Shown here: positions 37,766-50,153 of the stretch, piece after piece | How positions within the stretch are numbered: the stretch's first letter is position 1 | Layout of the letters: every line of letters begins with the position of its first letter | NCBI GenBank assembly: GCA_900239685.1 | Contig: OENT01000605.1 | Coordinates: 29,399-93,398 of the forward strand | Reading direction: 5' to 3' | DNA: 64,000 nucleotides | DNA from: Rotaria macrura | Taxonomy: Eukaryota; Rotifera; Eurotatoria; Philodinida; Philodinidae | Notes under the pieces: model-generated | The model's input: the letters and a program-made list of their open reading frames with translations, nothing else | Told to the model about the DNA's origin: nothing | Databases searched by the model: none | Translations under genes and position numbers: made by a program

Positions 37766-40700
37766 ATGAAGTTCGATGATTTTTTAACATTAATAAATGG
37801 TTGGGGACGATTTCAAAAAATCAAATATCTAATTATATGTCTGACATATATGTTACCTCCTATTATGGTTTATACTTATTCATTTACTGCAGCAACACCA
37901 AATTTTCGTTGTCGAAATCCATCACAAACTTTAAATGATTCATATAGTATAGCATTAAATGGAATCTTCGATGAAGATTATCGACCAACAAAAGAACAAT
38001 GTCTACTAAATAAAAAATCGATATCATTAAAAGAATGTCAACGATGTTTTCTTCGAGCAACACCATTCAATAATCAATCAATAGATACCACAATAAAATC
38101 ATGTGAATCTTATGTGTTCGATCGAAATTATTATCAAGAAACATTAATTGAAGAGGTTCATTAAAGAAATGAATAAAATAATATTTCATGACGTACAATT
38201 CAAACGAAATATTGAGATGTAAATGTAGATCTATGATAGATGTTGTTGAAATCAAGGATTAGAGTTCGTACATAGACGACTTGTTTTGTAGTACGTGCTT
38301 TCATATTCTATTTCTCAAGTTTAACATAAACATGTGATTAAAAAAATAGATCCTACAGTATGATCCTTGTGATTAAAATAGCCATTACAAAAAGAAAGAA
38401 GCATATTGTTAGAATAATTTTTAATAGAAACGAAACAGGCATATGGGATTTCCAATGTTTATTAGAACAAACAAAACTATACCGAACCTATCAGATGAAA
38501 ATTTTCTCTTAAGTTTCTTTAGAGCCATGTGGAGGAAAACGAATCGATTTTTCGCTCAAAGATTTCCAGAAAATTGATAACAAATTCTTATTAGTTCGTG
38601 AATGACTAATTATTTTCACAACGAACTCGTGCAATTAATTGAATATGAAAATGTCAAAAATTTAACATGGCAACAGATTTTCTGTTATGGAAATTTACTA
38701 TCAAGACCGTATAGAGATGTTCAGAAACATCTATTCATGAAGATTCGATGCATTTTCTTTTGTTTCCACTAGGGAAAACCGTACATTTCAATCGAGTTCC
38801 GATCAAAAATCACTAGAAAAATATCAACTCTTAGTTTAATTTGAAATTGATATTTCTAACAATAACTAAATACATTGTGTTAAATTATTTCCATCGTTGA
38901 TGGATCATTCTAATATTTATTTTTTTTATTTAGTGGAGAATGGTTTGTGATCGCGTAACGTATCGATCTTGGGTACAAATGATATTCTTTGTTGGCTATA
39001 TGGTTGGTTCGATAGTATTTGGAATTCTTGCAGACAGGTTTCGTATTTCAAACTGAAATGAATATCAAGACAATACATTTTGTTTAGATATGGTCGTCGG
39101 CCAATAATGAGTATTAGTTTTATTCTGATGACATTCTCTAGTTTATTATGTGCATTTGCTCCACAACAATCACTGGGATTTTGGCCATCATATATTCTAT
39201 TTATTTTAGCAAGATTTCTACTTGCTTGCTCTACAAGAGGCATATCAGTATCAGGCTTTGTTCTTGCATCTGAATTAGGTAATACACACAAACAAAATCG
39301 ATTTTACTTTACTCTGAAAAACTCTTCAATTAAACTCTTACAAGATTTTCGCTAAGTCACAATGGAAACTATTTACTCAATTCATAGATGATTCTTAGCG
39401 AATCTATGTACTGAGAAAGATGATGTTTGTAAAGAAGATCTCTTTTATTTATTGATGGCCATCATAATCATTGTTCTTCGAGGCGTTTAACGTGAAGACT
39501 TTAGGCGTATCCTACTTAGAAAATAACGAATTATTCTTTTATTTTCAGTCGGACCCAAAAAACGACTTCTAACTGGAATCGTAATTGAATATTTTTTTGC
39601 CTTCGGTCAACTGATTTTATTGGTATTTGCTTATTTTATTCGTACATGGCGTGCATTAACGTTGTCAATAGCATTATTTACTGTTCCGTATATGTTCTTT
39701 TATTTGTAAGTATAAATTAGTTAGATGAAAAGAAATGCTTGAATACACGATCTTTTATAAGTATATTACCGGAAAGTCCTCGATGGTTAATTAGCAAGGG
39801 TCATTTCGATGAAGGAGAGAAAATTTTGCGAAGCATAGCAAAACGAAATAATCGCAATTTTAATATGGAAGCTTTTCAAAAACTAAAAGACGAACAGATC
39901 AAAGTAAGATCGAGATAAGTTAGTTATCATTTTTTTTTGTTTCTCTTCTTTTTTTTACAAGAATCTATCTGAAAAAAGTAATCAACAAGGATTCAGAAGT
40001 TTATTTCGATCGAAAATAATGGCATTCATTAGTATCAACCTTTTCTTTCAATGGTAGGTTATTATTTTTAAAATAAATCTACGATTATATATCATCTTTT
40101 AAGGCTTGTTCAAAATCTTATCTTTTATGGTATATCGCAAAGTACAGGTATCAGACATTTCAAGTATTCTTTATTTTTTTCGAGATATTTTACACTTAGT
40201 CTTTATTCACAACGAAAAGAAATTTACAGCCATTTAAAAATATGTCAAATGTGTAGGTGTAGCTTTTGAAAGTATATTAATATCGATACACGTTCGAATC
40301 TGCGTTCGATGAAATTATTTTCGTTCACACCATTCAATTTTATAGTTAATTTGTAACGTAATATCTCTGATATGTAACAGATATTTGTTTTCTCCCGAAC
40401 CAACGGCATAGAATCTATGAGTGTGTTTTTCAGATGTAGTAAAAATTTTGCTTGTTTGCCTATCGCTAGATATTCAATGTTTTTCTTTTTCTTTCATCAG
40501 TTCAGTTCAGCTCTATGATATTCATTGTGCATATTCTTGCATCCTAAAAGAACTATGCATATATCTGTCAAGCTACTTGCATGTAGTATTCAAACTTGAT
40601 TTTGATTGTATGTCAAAGATTTGATGCGGAAAAAAAATCTTCGTGTACGAAATCTGATTTATTAGCTCGATATTTCGTTTCACTTGGAGAGAGACTTCTC

Positions 40701-42682
40701 ATACCTAATTAACTAAATAGCTGCTAAATCTTCTGAGTAGCAATCAGAGAAAGTACATGTGATGATATGGTAACTTCAGCTCATATGCTAAAAGACGAAA
40801 TAAAAAGACGTTTTAAATTGCAGTAGCGGTACATTTCTTCCTAGGAATTATGAATTCAATGTCTCGCTAATCAAAATTTTCAACAGTTAACAAAAATAAA
40901 TATATTATAAGTCGATTAAAATTGTCGACATTGAGTCACAGTTTCCTTTTCATGATGTCAATTATGTGCAATCCACAGTGAATGACTTGTGGTCATATCT
41001 TTCATTGTAATTAGATTCTTTGGTTTTTTTTCTGGAAACCACGGAATTAATTGATGGTTCAATTATTTTATGAAATAAAAACTGTCTATTTACTATCTCA
41101 TATGAGCTTGCTACTTAAAATCAGTTTTTAAATACATAGTGATTCCGAGAAGAATAACTCTATAGTGCATGGTTTAAAAAAATATCTCTCTTAAGTTGCG
41201 TCGTATCGGAAGTAATCATCTACGTAGATGGAAACGTTTTCTTTCAAGCATGATCACATATACCGTCATGTGATGTTTGTCTTCATGACTGAAATGAACT
41301 TACTGTTCTTTTTCGTTCAAACATATTGTGATCGATCATTCAAGAAGAACAAGATATATACAAAAATATCGATCAGTACTGTCGCCATGTTAATCTGTAT
41401 GGACGAAAACTGACTGTAAAGCAAGCCTGTAGGATGAGCGACCCCTTCAAGATTTTCTTAGAAATCAATGACGAGTGGCATTGACAAAAAACTGCAGCTT
41501 AAAATAGAACCCTCAATACTCCTATCGTATTCAGCCAATCTTAGATTTTGAGAAAAGAAAAAGCTTGTCCATGGGAAATGTACAAGATTTCTGACGGAAT
41601 ATCATTCTCATGTGTGAAAATAATGTTTCGTTAACCTTAAACTGCCTTGTTCAATGAAAAACATAATATATATAATATATATATTTTTGTATTCGGAACT
41701 CATTTCTATGATAACTATGTATTCTTTCAAAATTCAACATCCGTAGAATTTTATCGAGATGACGAGTCGAAGCAACAATGTCTATTAGAATTTTGAACCG
41801 AATGTATCATTCTTTTTTTAACAATAGGATCATGGCAATTAAATCCATATTTATCATTTGGTGTGAGTGCATTAGTTGAATTAACTTCATATATTTTTGT
41901 TCACTCAATACTTGATCGTGTCGGTCGAAAAATTCCCTATTTTGTTTTTCTTATTCTATTTTGTATTGTTGCTCTATCAATACTTCCGGTCGAATATTTA
42001 ATGAGCAAGGATGGGAAAAGTTTGTTATTCATACATGTTCATAGACGAATTAATTAATCATGAACAATATATATTCACTTTAGATCAAATTTTATTGCTA
42101 AATATAATCAATGGAGCATTAAAATTTTTATCATCAGGCTCTTATGCAATTATTTATATTTATGCCAATGAATTATTTCCAACTAATGTACGAAATACTG
42201 GCATGGGTATTTGTTCGATGGTTGCTCGTATTGGTGCTATAATTGGAACTTTTTCTAACGATAATTTGGTAAGTGAAAAATGAAAATTGTTTTGCTTAGT
42301 TGATCTATGATGAAGTGTTCTATTGAAGACACGTTTATGGATTCATCTTCCGATACTCTTGTATGGTTGTGTATCTCTCATTGCTGCTCTACTCGGTTTA
42401 ACATTTCCGGAAACACTGAATCAACCATTACCACAATCAGTAGAAGACGTGGAAAATATGAATTTTCTCAAGTAAATTGTTGATACTCATTTTGAATTGA
42501 ATTTTTAAATAGTCTTTGTCTTTTTCTTGCTTTTTAGTATTGGATTTTTTAATTCGAAGCGATCTGTTAGAGATAATATGCAACTTAGAGAACAACCAAT
42601 TAAACGATATACTACCTACAATAACCCACAATTCAGCAACGACGAAAATTCACGTAATCAAGAACAAGTCGTGCGACTTTGA
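37766..42682 (+). CDS. SLC22-like organic ion transporter (major facilitator superfamily)
   Basis: Polyspecific organic cation/anion-type carrier of the plasma membrane; the substrate is not predictable. Eleven exons: 37766-38155, 38934-39037, 39088-39278, 39549-39705, 39762-39903, 39962-40053, 40104-40147, 41828-42019, 42084-42268, 42329-42471 and 42538-42682, all in phase, giving 594 residues. It starts [17 protein letters not shown], the usual family opening. TM1 is followed by a large Cys-rich extracellular loop. Then WRMVCDR and the motif DRYGRRP follow TM2. [12 protein letters not shown] lies after TM6, and [11 protein letters not shown] comes after TM10, all hallmarks of SLC22. The C-terminal tail of about 50 residues is polar. 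Introns are 50-66 nt except 778, 270 and 1680 nt. The in-frame ATG at 37661 was not chosen because it adds a non-homologous hydrophobic leader. Confidence 0.93.
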
Positions 42683-43422
42683 TCGGTAGTATTGTTAGTG
42701 ATACAACAGAAATCATGTTCGCTTTCTTTTTCTTCCTTGATTATTTTCATAATGAATATGCATTCAAATTGAAGTGATTTGTTTAACAATAATAATTCAT
42801 TTCATTTAACCATATCATGAACTGATAAAATATTTACGTTATAATAATTTTCATAAGATTTCGATTGTGATGAATATCTGTCATTTCCCAATTGTCAACG
42901 ACAATTATGTAACAAATAATACTATTTCAATCGGAAGATCACTTTAAGATGACAAAATACAACGTGTCGATTACATTGAAAAGATTCTTATTGCCCTTGT
43001 TTTTAGTTTAGATTTTGTTGTAGAGTTAATTCATGGATGCGATGAGCTCGCTTTCGTTTAGATCTTTCATTGTATACATTCTTATTTTATAAAGAGATTT
43101 GAGGAGTAGAAAGACAAGAATCTTCTTGATTTTACGGGAAGATGAATTCGAATTTCTCTGTCTCTTACACATACTTATGAATGAAAATTTTACATTTCTG
43201 CATAGTTCATTAGTGATTTTTGAAGAATCCACATAAATCTAGTATTTAATTCAATATGAAGCTAGATTCATTTTGAGATCTACGCAATTGATAATACTTC
43301 TTAAAATAATATTGGATAGTTATTTTTCTTAAATATCGCGGTAGCAAATGTCTCTTGGTAAAATTAGGCTCATGGTATCATTGGCAATATGAAAATGCTT
43401 CATTCTTTCATGGTATCACTAT
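42683..43422. other. 3' flank of the SLC22-like gene
   Basis: No gene seen. There is no canonical AATAAA within the first 100 nt after the stop; AATAAT variants near 42790 may serve. Confidence 0.5.
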
Positions 43423-44227
43423 GTTTCATTCGGGAAAGTAGCCAAACGTCGACGGTAAAATGTCGACAGATAAATGTCGACAAAAAAATGTCGAAAGTCA
43501 AATGTCGACAGAAAAAAAATGTCGACAATGTAAAACGTCGACATCATGAAATACAAAGAAAAGAAGTTGATGATGAAAAAATAAAAATGGAGGATGAATA
43601 AATTTAATTTATGGTTTATTAGGTAAAATTCGAATACATATCAATAAAAAAAAAATAAAAATGCGTATGAGTGACAACGAACAGCTATAGTCATAGATTC
43701 AAGGCATAAGGCATGTACCAACACATTCGTATAATTTTTATTTTGTGCCAATAAGCTTTGATAATTCGTTGTGATATTCATTGAGTTTAATCGTTTGTTC
43801 CTCATATCTCCTTCGAAGTTCTTTAAGTTTATCCTGCATGGTGCATGTTTTCTTTGACGTCATTTTTAACTTGCCAGAATTGCCATGAATTAACTGTTGT
43901 TTAAATTCGTATTTAGTTATGTCCAGACCAACACGCATAAAGAAAATGCACAAACAGAAAAAAATAGATGACAGTATATGATACGCGAGTGTCCTATATC
44001 ATGATAGAATTTTCGACATTTTTTTACACGTTGGCATTTTAGCTGTCGACATTTTATCTGTCGACTTTTCATCTGTCGACATTTGTTTTTGTCGACATTT
44101 CATCTGTCGACATTTGTTTTTGTCGACATTTCATCTGTCGACATTTGTTTTTGTCGACGTTTGGTTGTCGACATTTTTACTTGTCGATATTTTGTTTTCA
44201 ACATTTAGCTACTAAATCGTTTCATTC
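43423..44227. mobile_element. 787-bp foldback element with TGTCGACA-array ends and 9-bp target duplication
   Basis: The element is 43432-44218, bounded by exact direct repeats GTTTCATTC at 43423-43431 and 44219-44227. The left end (to about 43550) and right end (from about 44010) are arrays of the palindrome TGTCGACA, spaced 10-17 bp by AT-rich linkers: AAATGTCGACAGA on the left, and TCTGTCGACATTTG units repeated at regular spacing on the right. Outer ends are inverted but imperfect (GGGAAAGTAGCCAAA against GATTTAGTAGCTAAA). The interior holds a minus-strand 71-codon frame, 43738-43953, predicted to be a charged coiled coil (KLKELRRRYEEQTIKLNEYH). It is not a recognisable transposase. Confidence 0.82.
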
Positions 44228-45811
44228 TAGTTTCAGTAGTTTACTTGATTTATGCTTTTTGAAGACCATGCAGTAATACGCTTTAGCTTAACATTGTAAA
44301 TCTAAAACAAGCATTCAATCGCTATGCATGTATTACATAGAAATAAATAGACCTGACAAAATGCAATAGTAAATACTATTTGGTTTTTGATCGAAAACGA
44401 AACATAAATTCGCAAAGTAAAAAGAAGTACGATTTGATTAGAAATGTAATAGAATCATGTCAAAGAAAATTTCGATAAACACTGTTGCGTATAATACATA
44501 CAAGCCGTCATCTCAATTCATGCTGAATTTAAATATGAAACATGATATCTTGTGTTCATCCTAATAACATGAACATTGCGTTTTATTATCTTCGTTCAAG
44601 TACATATGTCTCCACTACATATGTTCACATGATCCTCCAGAAACACAATCATAAAGTAGTTCATATATCCATAACAGTAGGAAGCTAACAAAACAATATC
44701 TGATCATACGTCAACAACATTTATTTTAGCGTCTAATGTTTTCTTCTGATGATTTCTGTCGTGTTTACAACAAGCTATCTCGCGAACGTGTCTCTCATCA
44801 TTGCTGTCATGATCCGTGACGTTCTTATGTTTGTGTCTGTCATAGCGTTGGGAGGAGAAATGTAGTTGCAAATATCTAATCTATGTATTTCAACACGTCT
44901 TATATATCGTGTTTTGCATGAGAAAAGGATAGCTACATTCGATAAGCAACTTTCGTAATTGTATGACTACGAACGTAACCGTGTGAAAAATTCATCGATA
45001 GCACGTTCTTCTCTTAATCAGCCTGTATACTGCGATACAACATTGCAGTTCAATTCAAAGATGCGATAACAATTTTCGAAATATGAGGCAAGATAATAAG
45101 ATTTAACTTATAGCACATCAGTGAGATGTCAGCAACGTTTTATTACTAATTTTAGAACATTACTGAACTTTTGCTGACAAAGCAGGTTAAAATGTGTTTT
45201 TACCATAAAAAAAGCATCATTGCATTTGAATTTACCGGCTGAAAACTTTAGTCAAGTAATACGAACGTTTTGAGATATAATCCTATTGTACACTAAAATA
45301 AAATTACTGGGAACGAATATCAATTTGATATTCGTCGATTTCACAATGAGTTCAGTCAATATATTGCAGACAATCAATAAAAATGAATTCTTTCTGGCAA
45401 AATGAGTGCAATCTTTTTTTCATACGAAATATAGACTCTTACGAATTTATTAGAAAATTTTCCTAGAATCCATTTTGTTCGGAAAAAAAGTCGTTATTAA
45501 AAATTCTACTAGTCAATACATACTATTTTATAATTCTTTTTTTAACACATAATAACAACGAAATAAAATTTGAATAGCTAGGTCGTAATACTAATACATA
45601 AAAATCGAAAGAATAAAATAAGTTGAAATACTAACAATATTAGTCTTGATTTTAAAACCACCCATACGAATCATTGACAACAATAAATATCACTGCACTA
45701 AATAAAAAGAAACAGATTACATTCGTACTAACCAAGGTGTTTCATGTGGAGTCGTATGTACTCAGCACTTAAATCAAAAGTCAATAAGTCAAACATATAT
45801 ATATATATATA
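44228..45811. other. Gene-free AT-rich interval
   Basis: No coding sequence or transposon recognised. A small odd-centred palindrome ACGAATATCAA-T-TTGATATTCGT lies near 45317-45339. Confidence 0.5.
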
Positions 45812-46667
45812 TCCCCCCGGAAAAAAATAGTTAGACTCGGTATTTTCGATCGTTTGTTACTATGAATAGACATTTTGAGAAAAGTAACTATAGATTCGGA
45901 TAGCCCATGGAATTCTGTACAACTCTATATATATGCATTTTTAATTGCATTTATCCCTTGAAAATAAATTCAAGTGCATTAAAGGCACCCTCATCGTCAG
46001 ATTCCCCGAAAGTTTATTTGTCATTCAATTTTTCAAATTTATTTCAATACATAAACAATTTAGTACAAAACTAAGGATATATTCTGAATGTACATAAAAT
46101 TCTCTATCATCCCATGCTTGCCCACCCTTGATTAGTTATATGGATAACTATCCACCAGTTAGTCCTGATCTTAATGCAATTGAAAGCGTATGGGCATGGA
46201 TGAATAGGTATGTACAAAGAAATCATCCAAATTCACAACAACGTTTAGAAAGACTTGTTCAACGAGCATGGCTTACAATGCCTCAAAATGTAATACGTGG
46301 CTATATTAATAATATACCTAATGTTTGTGCACAAATAATAACTAATCAAGGGTGGGCAAGCATGGGATGATAGAGAATTTTATGTACATTCAGAATATAT
46401 CCTTAGTTTTGTACTAAATTGTTTATGTATTGAAATAAATTTGAAAAATTGAATGACAAATAAACTTTCGGGGAATCTTACGATGAGGGTGCCTTTGATG
46501 CACTTGAATTTATTTTCAAGGGATAAATGCAATTAAAAATGCATATATATAGAGTTGTACAGAATTCCATGGGCTATCCGAATCTATAGTTACTTTTCTC
46601 AAAATGTCTATTCATAGTAACAAACGATCGAAAATACCGAGTCTAACTATTTTTTTCCGGGGGGATA
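45810..46667. mobile_element. Tc1/mariner-type foldback element with about 327-bp inverted repeats
   Basis: The element is 45812-46665, flanked by TA (45810-45811 and 46666-46667) within TA-rich DNA. The left arm 45812-46139 and right arm 46338-46665 are inverted copies. By eye only two substitutions separate them (near 45980 and 45997 on the left), so the insertion or arm homogenisation is recent. Ends are TCCCCCCGGAAAAAAATAG. The roughly 200-bp centre codes for the end of a DDE transposase (next entry). The first two catalytic aspartates are absent, so the copy is non-autonomous. Confidence 0.9.
46128..46370 (+). pseudogene. C-terminal fragment of a Tc1/mariner-superfamily transposase
   Basis: The frame contains NYPPVSPDLNAIESVWAWM, the PPxSPDLNxIExxW block that includes the last catalytic acidic residue (E) of DDE transposases in the Tc1/mariner/IS630 group. 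A typical C-terminal helix region follows (RLERLVQRAWLTMPQNVIRG). The DNA-binding domain and the first two Asp are missing. The last 11 codons and stop run into the right inverted repeat, so the terminal repeat overlaps coding sequence. The ATG at 46140 is unlikely to be a real start. Confidence 0.85.
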
Positions 46668-46757
46668 TATATATATCATCTTTGTCTTATCATGCCTATC
46701 AAGACTAGTCCTTCATTGCTAAGAAATTTAAAAGGAGATTTCTATTAAAGATGATAA

Positions 46758-49700
46758 CTACGTGCTATACATACTTTTTGGTTTTATCAATATCACAGAT
46801 GATGGTTTGGAATTCTTTGCAGTTTTTGTTGAAGGCTTCTGTGTAAATGTTACCCATGAATAGAGAATACTGCCAGTAGCACTAGAAAAATATAAATCAA
46901 ATAGATTGATGAAAACAGTCAATTTATACAAATTTTTTACTGTGATAGATGACTGACAGAATCAAGAAGCAGATCTTCAACTATGGACATTAAGAATTAA
47001 ACGATTGTTTCACGGTACAATTTTCATTGAACATGTTCGAAAAAAAAAGATGTTCGCATATCGAAAATTTAACCATAGAGTGACCCTATCGAACGGTAGA
47101 TATAAATTAATGTTGTCCCACTCTAGAAAAACAGAACGTACTTAATTTTTTTTTGCAAGCAATGTTTTACAATATAGTTTTTCTTAATAGATTCTTTCTG
47201 CATAGACATACGATAAAATATTGATCTCTTCTACTGACTGTCTGTGCATTAACGAATAATTATGGAGTATTCATCTAACCATAGGAGAGGCAATTCTGAA
47301 TGCTTTGGAATGTGGTCTATTACGGTACTAAGCGTATGCACGGTGGAATAGTTAAAAAACTAAATTTTTTAGGAATACTGACAAATCATAATAGAAATAC
47401 TCGCTTCTGTCACTATTTATTACGCATCTATGCTGTAGCACTGTTGAGCTTTTAAAAAAAGAAAAATTTTTAAATGAATATTGTACGAAAGCATATTTCC
47501 AAGTGTGCTTCTACTAATCCATGCTACATCGAGAATGCTTATTCTCTTTGTATACGAATATCGCCGTACTATAGTTGTAAGCAAAAATTATATATAGTTA
47601 GCAATAATTATGTGTCTAATTTTTCTCTATAATTCAATTTCCCCTGAAATTTTCATGGTTATTCTATGCTTTCGAATCTAATTGTTAAACATCAACAACA
47701 AGTTAATTTTTTTCGGAGTTCAAGTTTTCTCTTCACACAATGATACGTTCGATGAGATACTAAAAATATTTTAACTAGTGATATATTTCTGTGTGTTTGA
47801 GTTCCTCTGCTTTCAAATTCTCCTTCAAGGGCACCACCACGCCATCCCCGCCTTACGCCGCCCTTCTTAGTTGACCATGCCTGATTTTTGAAGAGGGTAC
47901 AACCAATCGACCTGAAATTTTTACCACAAATAAAGCATGTGAAAAATAACAGCGACACACGTGTTCAAGGAAAAAGACAATAATTTTAGAAGTTTGTCCT
48001 AGAAAATCTTGGTTATCTAAAGGACCACACCTAAACCGCTTACGGCCCCCTTCAAAAAGTTGTCCTATTGAGTTGAAAGCTTTTTTGCAAGTACCTTAGA
48101 CCGTATCTCACAGGTAAAATTGAACTTTTTGGAAAATTTTGCTCTCTTTTTATATGAAGAAAATGCATAATGGTTCGGATCCAAGACCATGGTTTGGACC
48201 CTTAGGAATTTGCAAATACTGTTAGAAAGATCGAAAACAAAAGCAGTCGAGTTGATCTTTGAAGAACGTCTATGAGTATCTGTGGTAAAAGTGTCAGCCT
48301 AACTAGAGAAAATTAGAGGTGAGGAGAAGGGGAGCATGACGCAATCTAGGTTGTGGACTGTTTGTTAATATCGACTGTCAAGAAAAATCCAAAACAAGTT
48401 TGAGACATGTATTACAATCAAAAGATCGACCGCTTCGTAAAAATCAAATAGCAGATCGAAGGTAAATTTAATTAAACTCATTCTAATGCAGTTCTGTAGA
48501 GAAATGTTCCGTCTATTTGTAGTGTATACAAGCAAAACAACGAATTATTTTCAACTTTTGATTGAAAAAGAAGGATAGGTTGTGTATCCTTTAATTTTAA
48601 CAGGCATATCCATGTAAAGTTTGAAAGGATGAAAGTCAATGACATCTGTTTAGTCGATTCCATATTGATTCATTAGACATAAGTTACCTTATATTCAGTC
48701 CGATGAAATTGACGACTGAAAAAATATAATCACCGCCGATAAACATTCCAAGATAGGTAACAAATAAGTTCTTTGAAAGCAACAGAATAGAAATAATTCA
48801 AATAAAAAAACATAGTGCGAATTCAAGTGGGACAGACTTTGCAAGCACCAACGACAGTTGTTGTTAATGGTGAATTATACTTTGTACACAGCATTGTCGA
48901 GTAATTCAATAGAAAACCCATCAATGATGAGAGAAGAAACGCAGATATAAAACCAATATCACAATAACGATCATAGTTCCAAACCTAAGTATATTTACAA
49001 TTTAAAAAGAAAAGCAAGTTTGTCTTTTAATAAGAATTTCTTTTTACTTTGTTTAGATCTTCTGTGCACAATGCTAATAGAAGAGCAGGTCCAAGAACAA
49101 TGAAAGAATTATAAAATAAGAGACCATTCTGATCAAAATCCTAAGAAAAAGAAATTCACGAAATAAGTTTTTATCAGCTACAAATATAATATTAACTTCA
49201 TTGTTTTTACATTTTTGACTAATTTTTGTTTGATAACAACACCTTGAGCAGTTGTAAAAAGATTATTTATCGTCAAAAATATATATCCAAACCAATTAAA
49301 TGTTAAATCATCACTTGATGCTATCAAGGCACCAATGACCATTAAGTAAACACTAATTTGTGCAGTGAAAGATTGTTGTTCACTAGAGAAAAAGGAAAAG
49401 ACAAAAGTAAATACTTATTTATAAAAGAAGTAAAAATCAAAATGCAATCATACTGAAGTATGCACTGTTCGCCAATCATGGTCATCCATATTGAAAAACG
49501 ACGTAATGCCGTAAACATGGGTAAACTGTTAATTTAATTGTTCGAAATAATAAAATTGAATAGAATGAAAAACATCAAACATACCTTACTGCTTGTGTGC
49601 CACCTAGTCCAAAAACTAAATTACCAAAGAAGAATACTGGCAATGGCATTATCTATTTATGATGTAAGCAAAAACGTTTTTCATGGAAAGTATTTAAAGA

Positions 49701-50153
49701 CGCACTTTGAAAAAAATATGTTTAGAAAATTTCGGAAAACTAACAAAGTTCAATTGGCGAGCCGTATACAGTGCAACAATTGAGACAATTAACTAAAGAA
49801 CAGTAGATATGCTCAATATTATGGTAGAAGAATAAATAAAATCTGCATGTGTACAAAGCAGCAAAGGATTTCTTATAATTCTTTGTAAGTACATACTTGT
49901 CCGATAGCAAGAAGTTGAAACGAAGGAAACCTGTTGTATAATAGATAGTAAAACTATTCAGAAAATGGTTTTTTAAAGACATGATATACCCGTATGAAGT
50001 AAGAACAAGTTTATTAACAATAGTAATTAGACCTGAACAAATGCCATAACATAATGCTGAACTTAAACGCTGAATAACGATCAGATTCTGTGACTGAGAC
50101 AAAATGGATGCACTCGTCATCGTTGTTGTTTCGCTTGCCGTGTTTGTGCGCAT
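46758..50153 (-). CDS. SLC35D-like nucleotide-sugar transporter
   Basis: ER/Golgi antiporter of the drug/metabolite superfamily. SLC35D members carry UDP-glucuronate, UDP-GlcNAc or UDP-GalNAc into the lumen for glycan synthesis. Ten exons: 49990-50153, 49897-49930, 49706-49792, 49585-49652, 49454-49525, 49211-49382, 49048-49140, 48838-48984, 48688-48770 and 46758-46881, in phase throughout, giving 347 residues (SLC35D1 is about 355). Family landmarks in order: [85 protein letters not shown], then [20 protein letters not shown]. About 30 Ser/Thr-rich residues precede TM1, and a Lys/Ser-rich tail follows the last helix. Introns are 53-104 nt except the last (1806 nt). The donor of exon 8 is GTCTGT, a weaker form than elsewhere in the window. 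Confidence 0.93.
46882..48687 (-). other. Long last intron of the SLC35D-like gene
   Basis: 1806 nt, compared with 53-104 nt for the other nine-exon junctions. It contains a locally GC-richer patch at about 47825-48060 (CCACGCCATCCCCGCC, GCTTACGGCCCCC), unlike surrounding DNA, possibly an old transposon fragment. No open frame or repeat ends could be identified. Confidence 0.5.

Noticed and set aside
43423-44227. TGTCGACA repeats considered as a CRISPR-like array
   Set aside because: The units are short palindromes with AT-rich near-identical spacers, inverted at the two sides, in a eukaryotic intron-bearing genome; a transposon with target duplication explains them better.
47692-47958. 88-codon minus ORF with Gly/Arg-rich stretch in the SLC35D-like intron
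   Set aside because: It lies in a GC-richer patch of an intron, has no known domain and no splice support.
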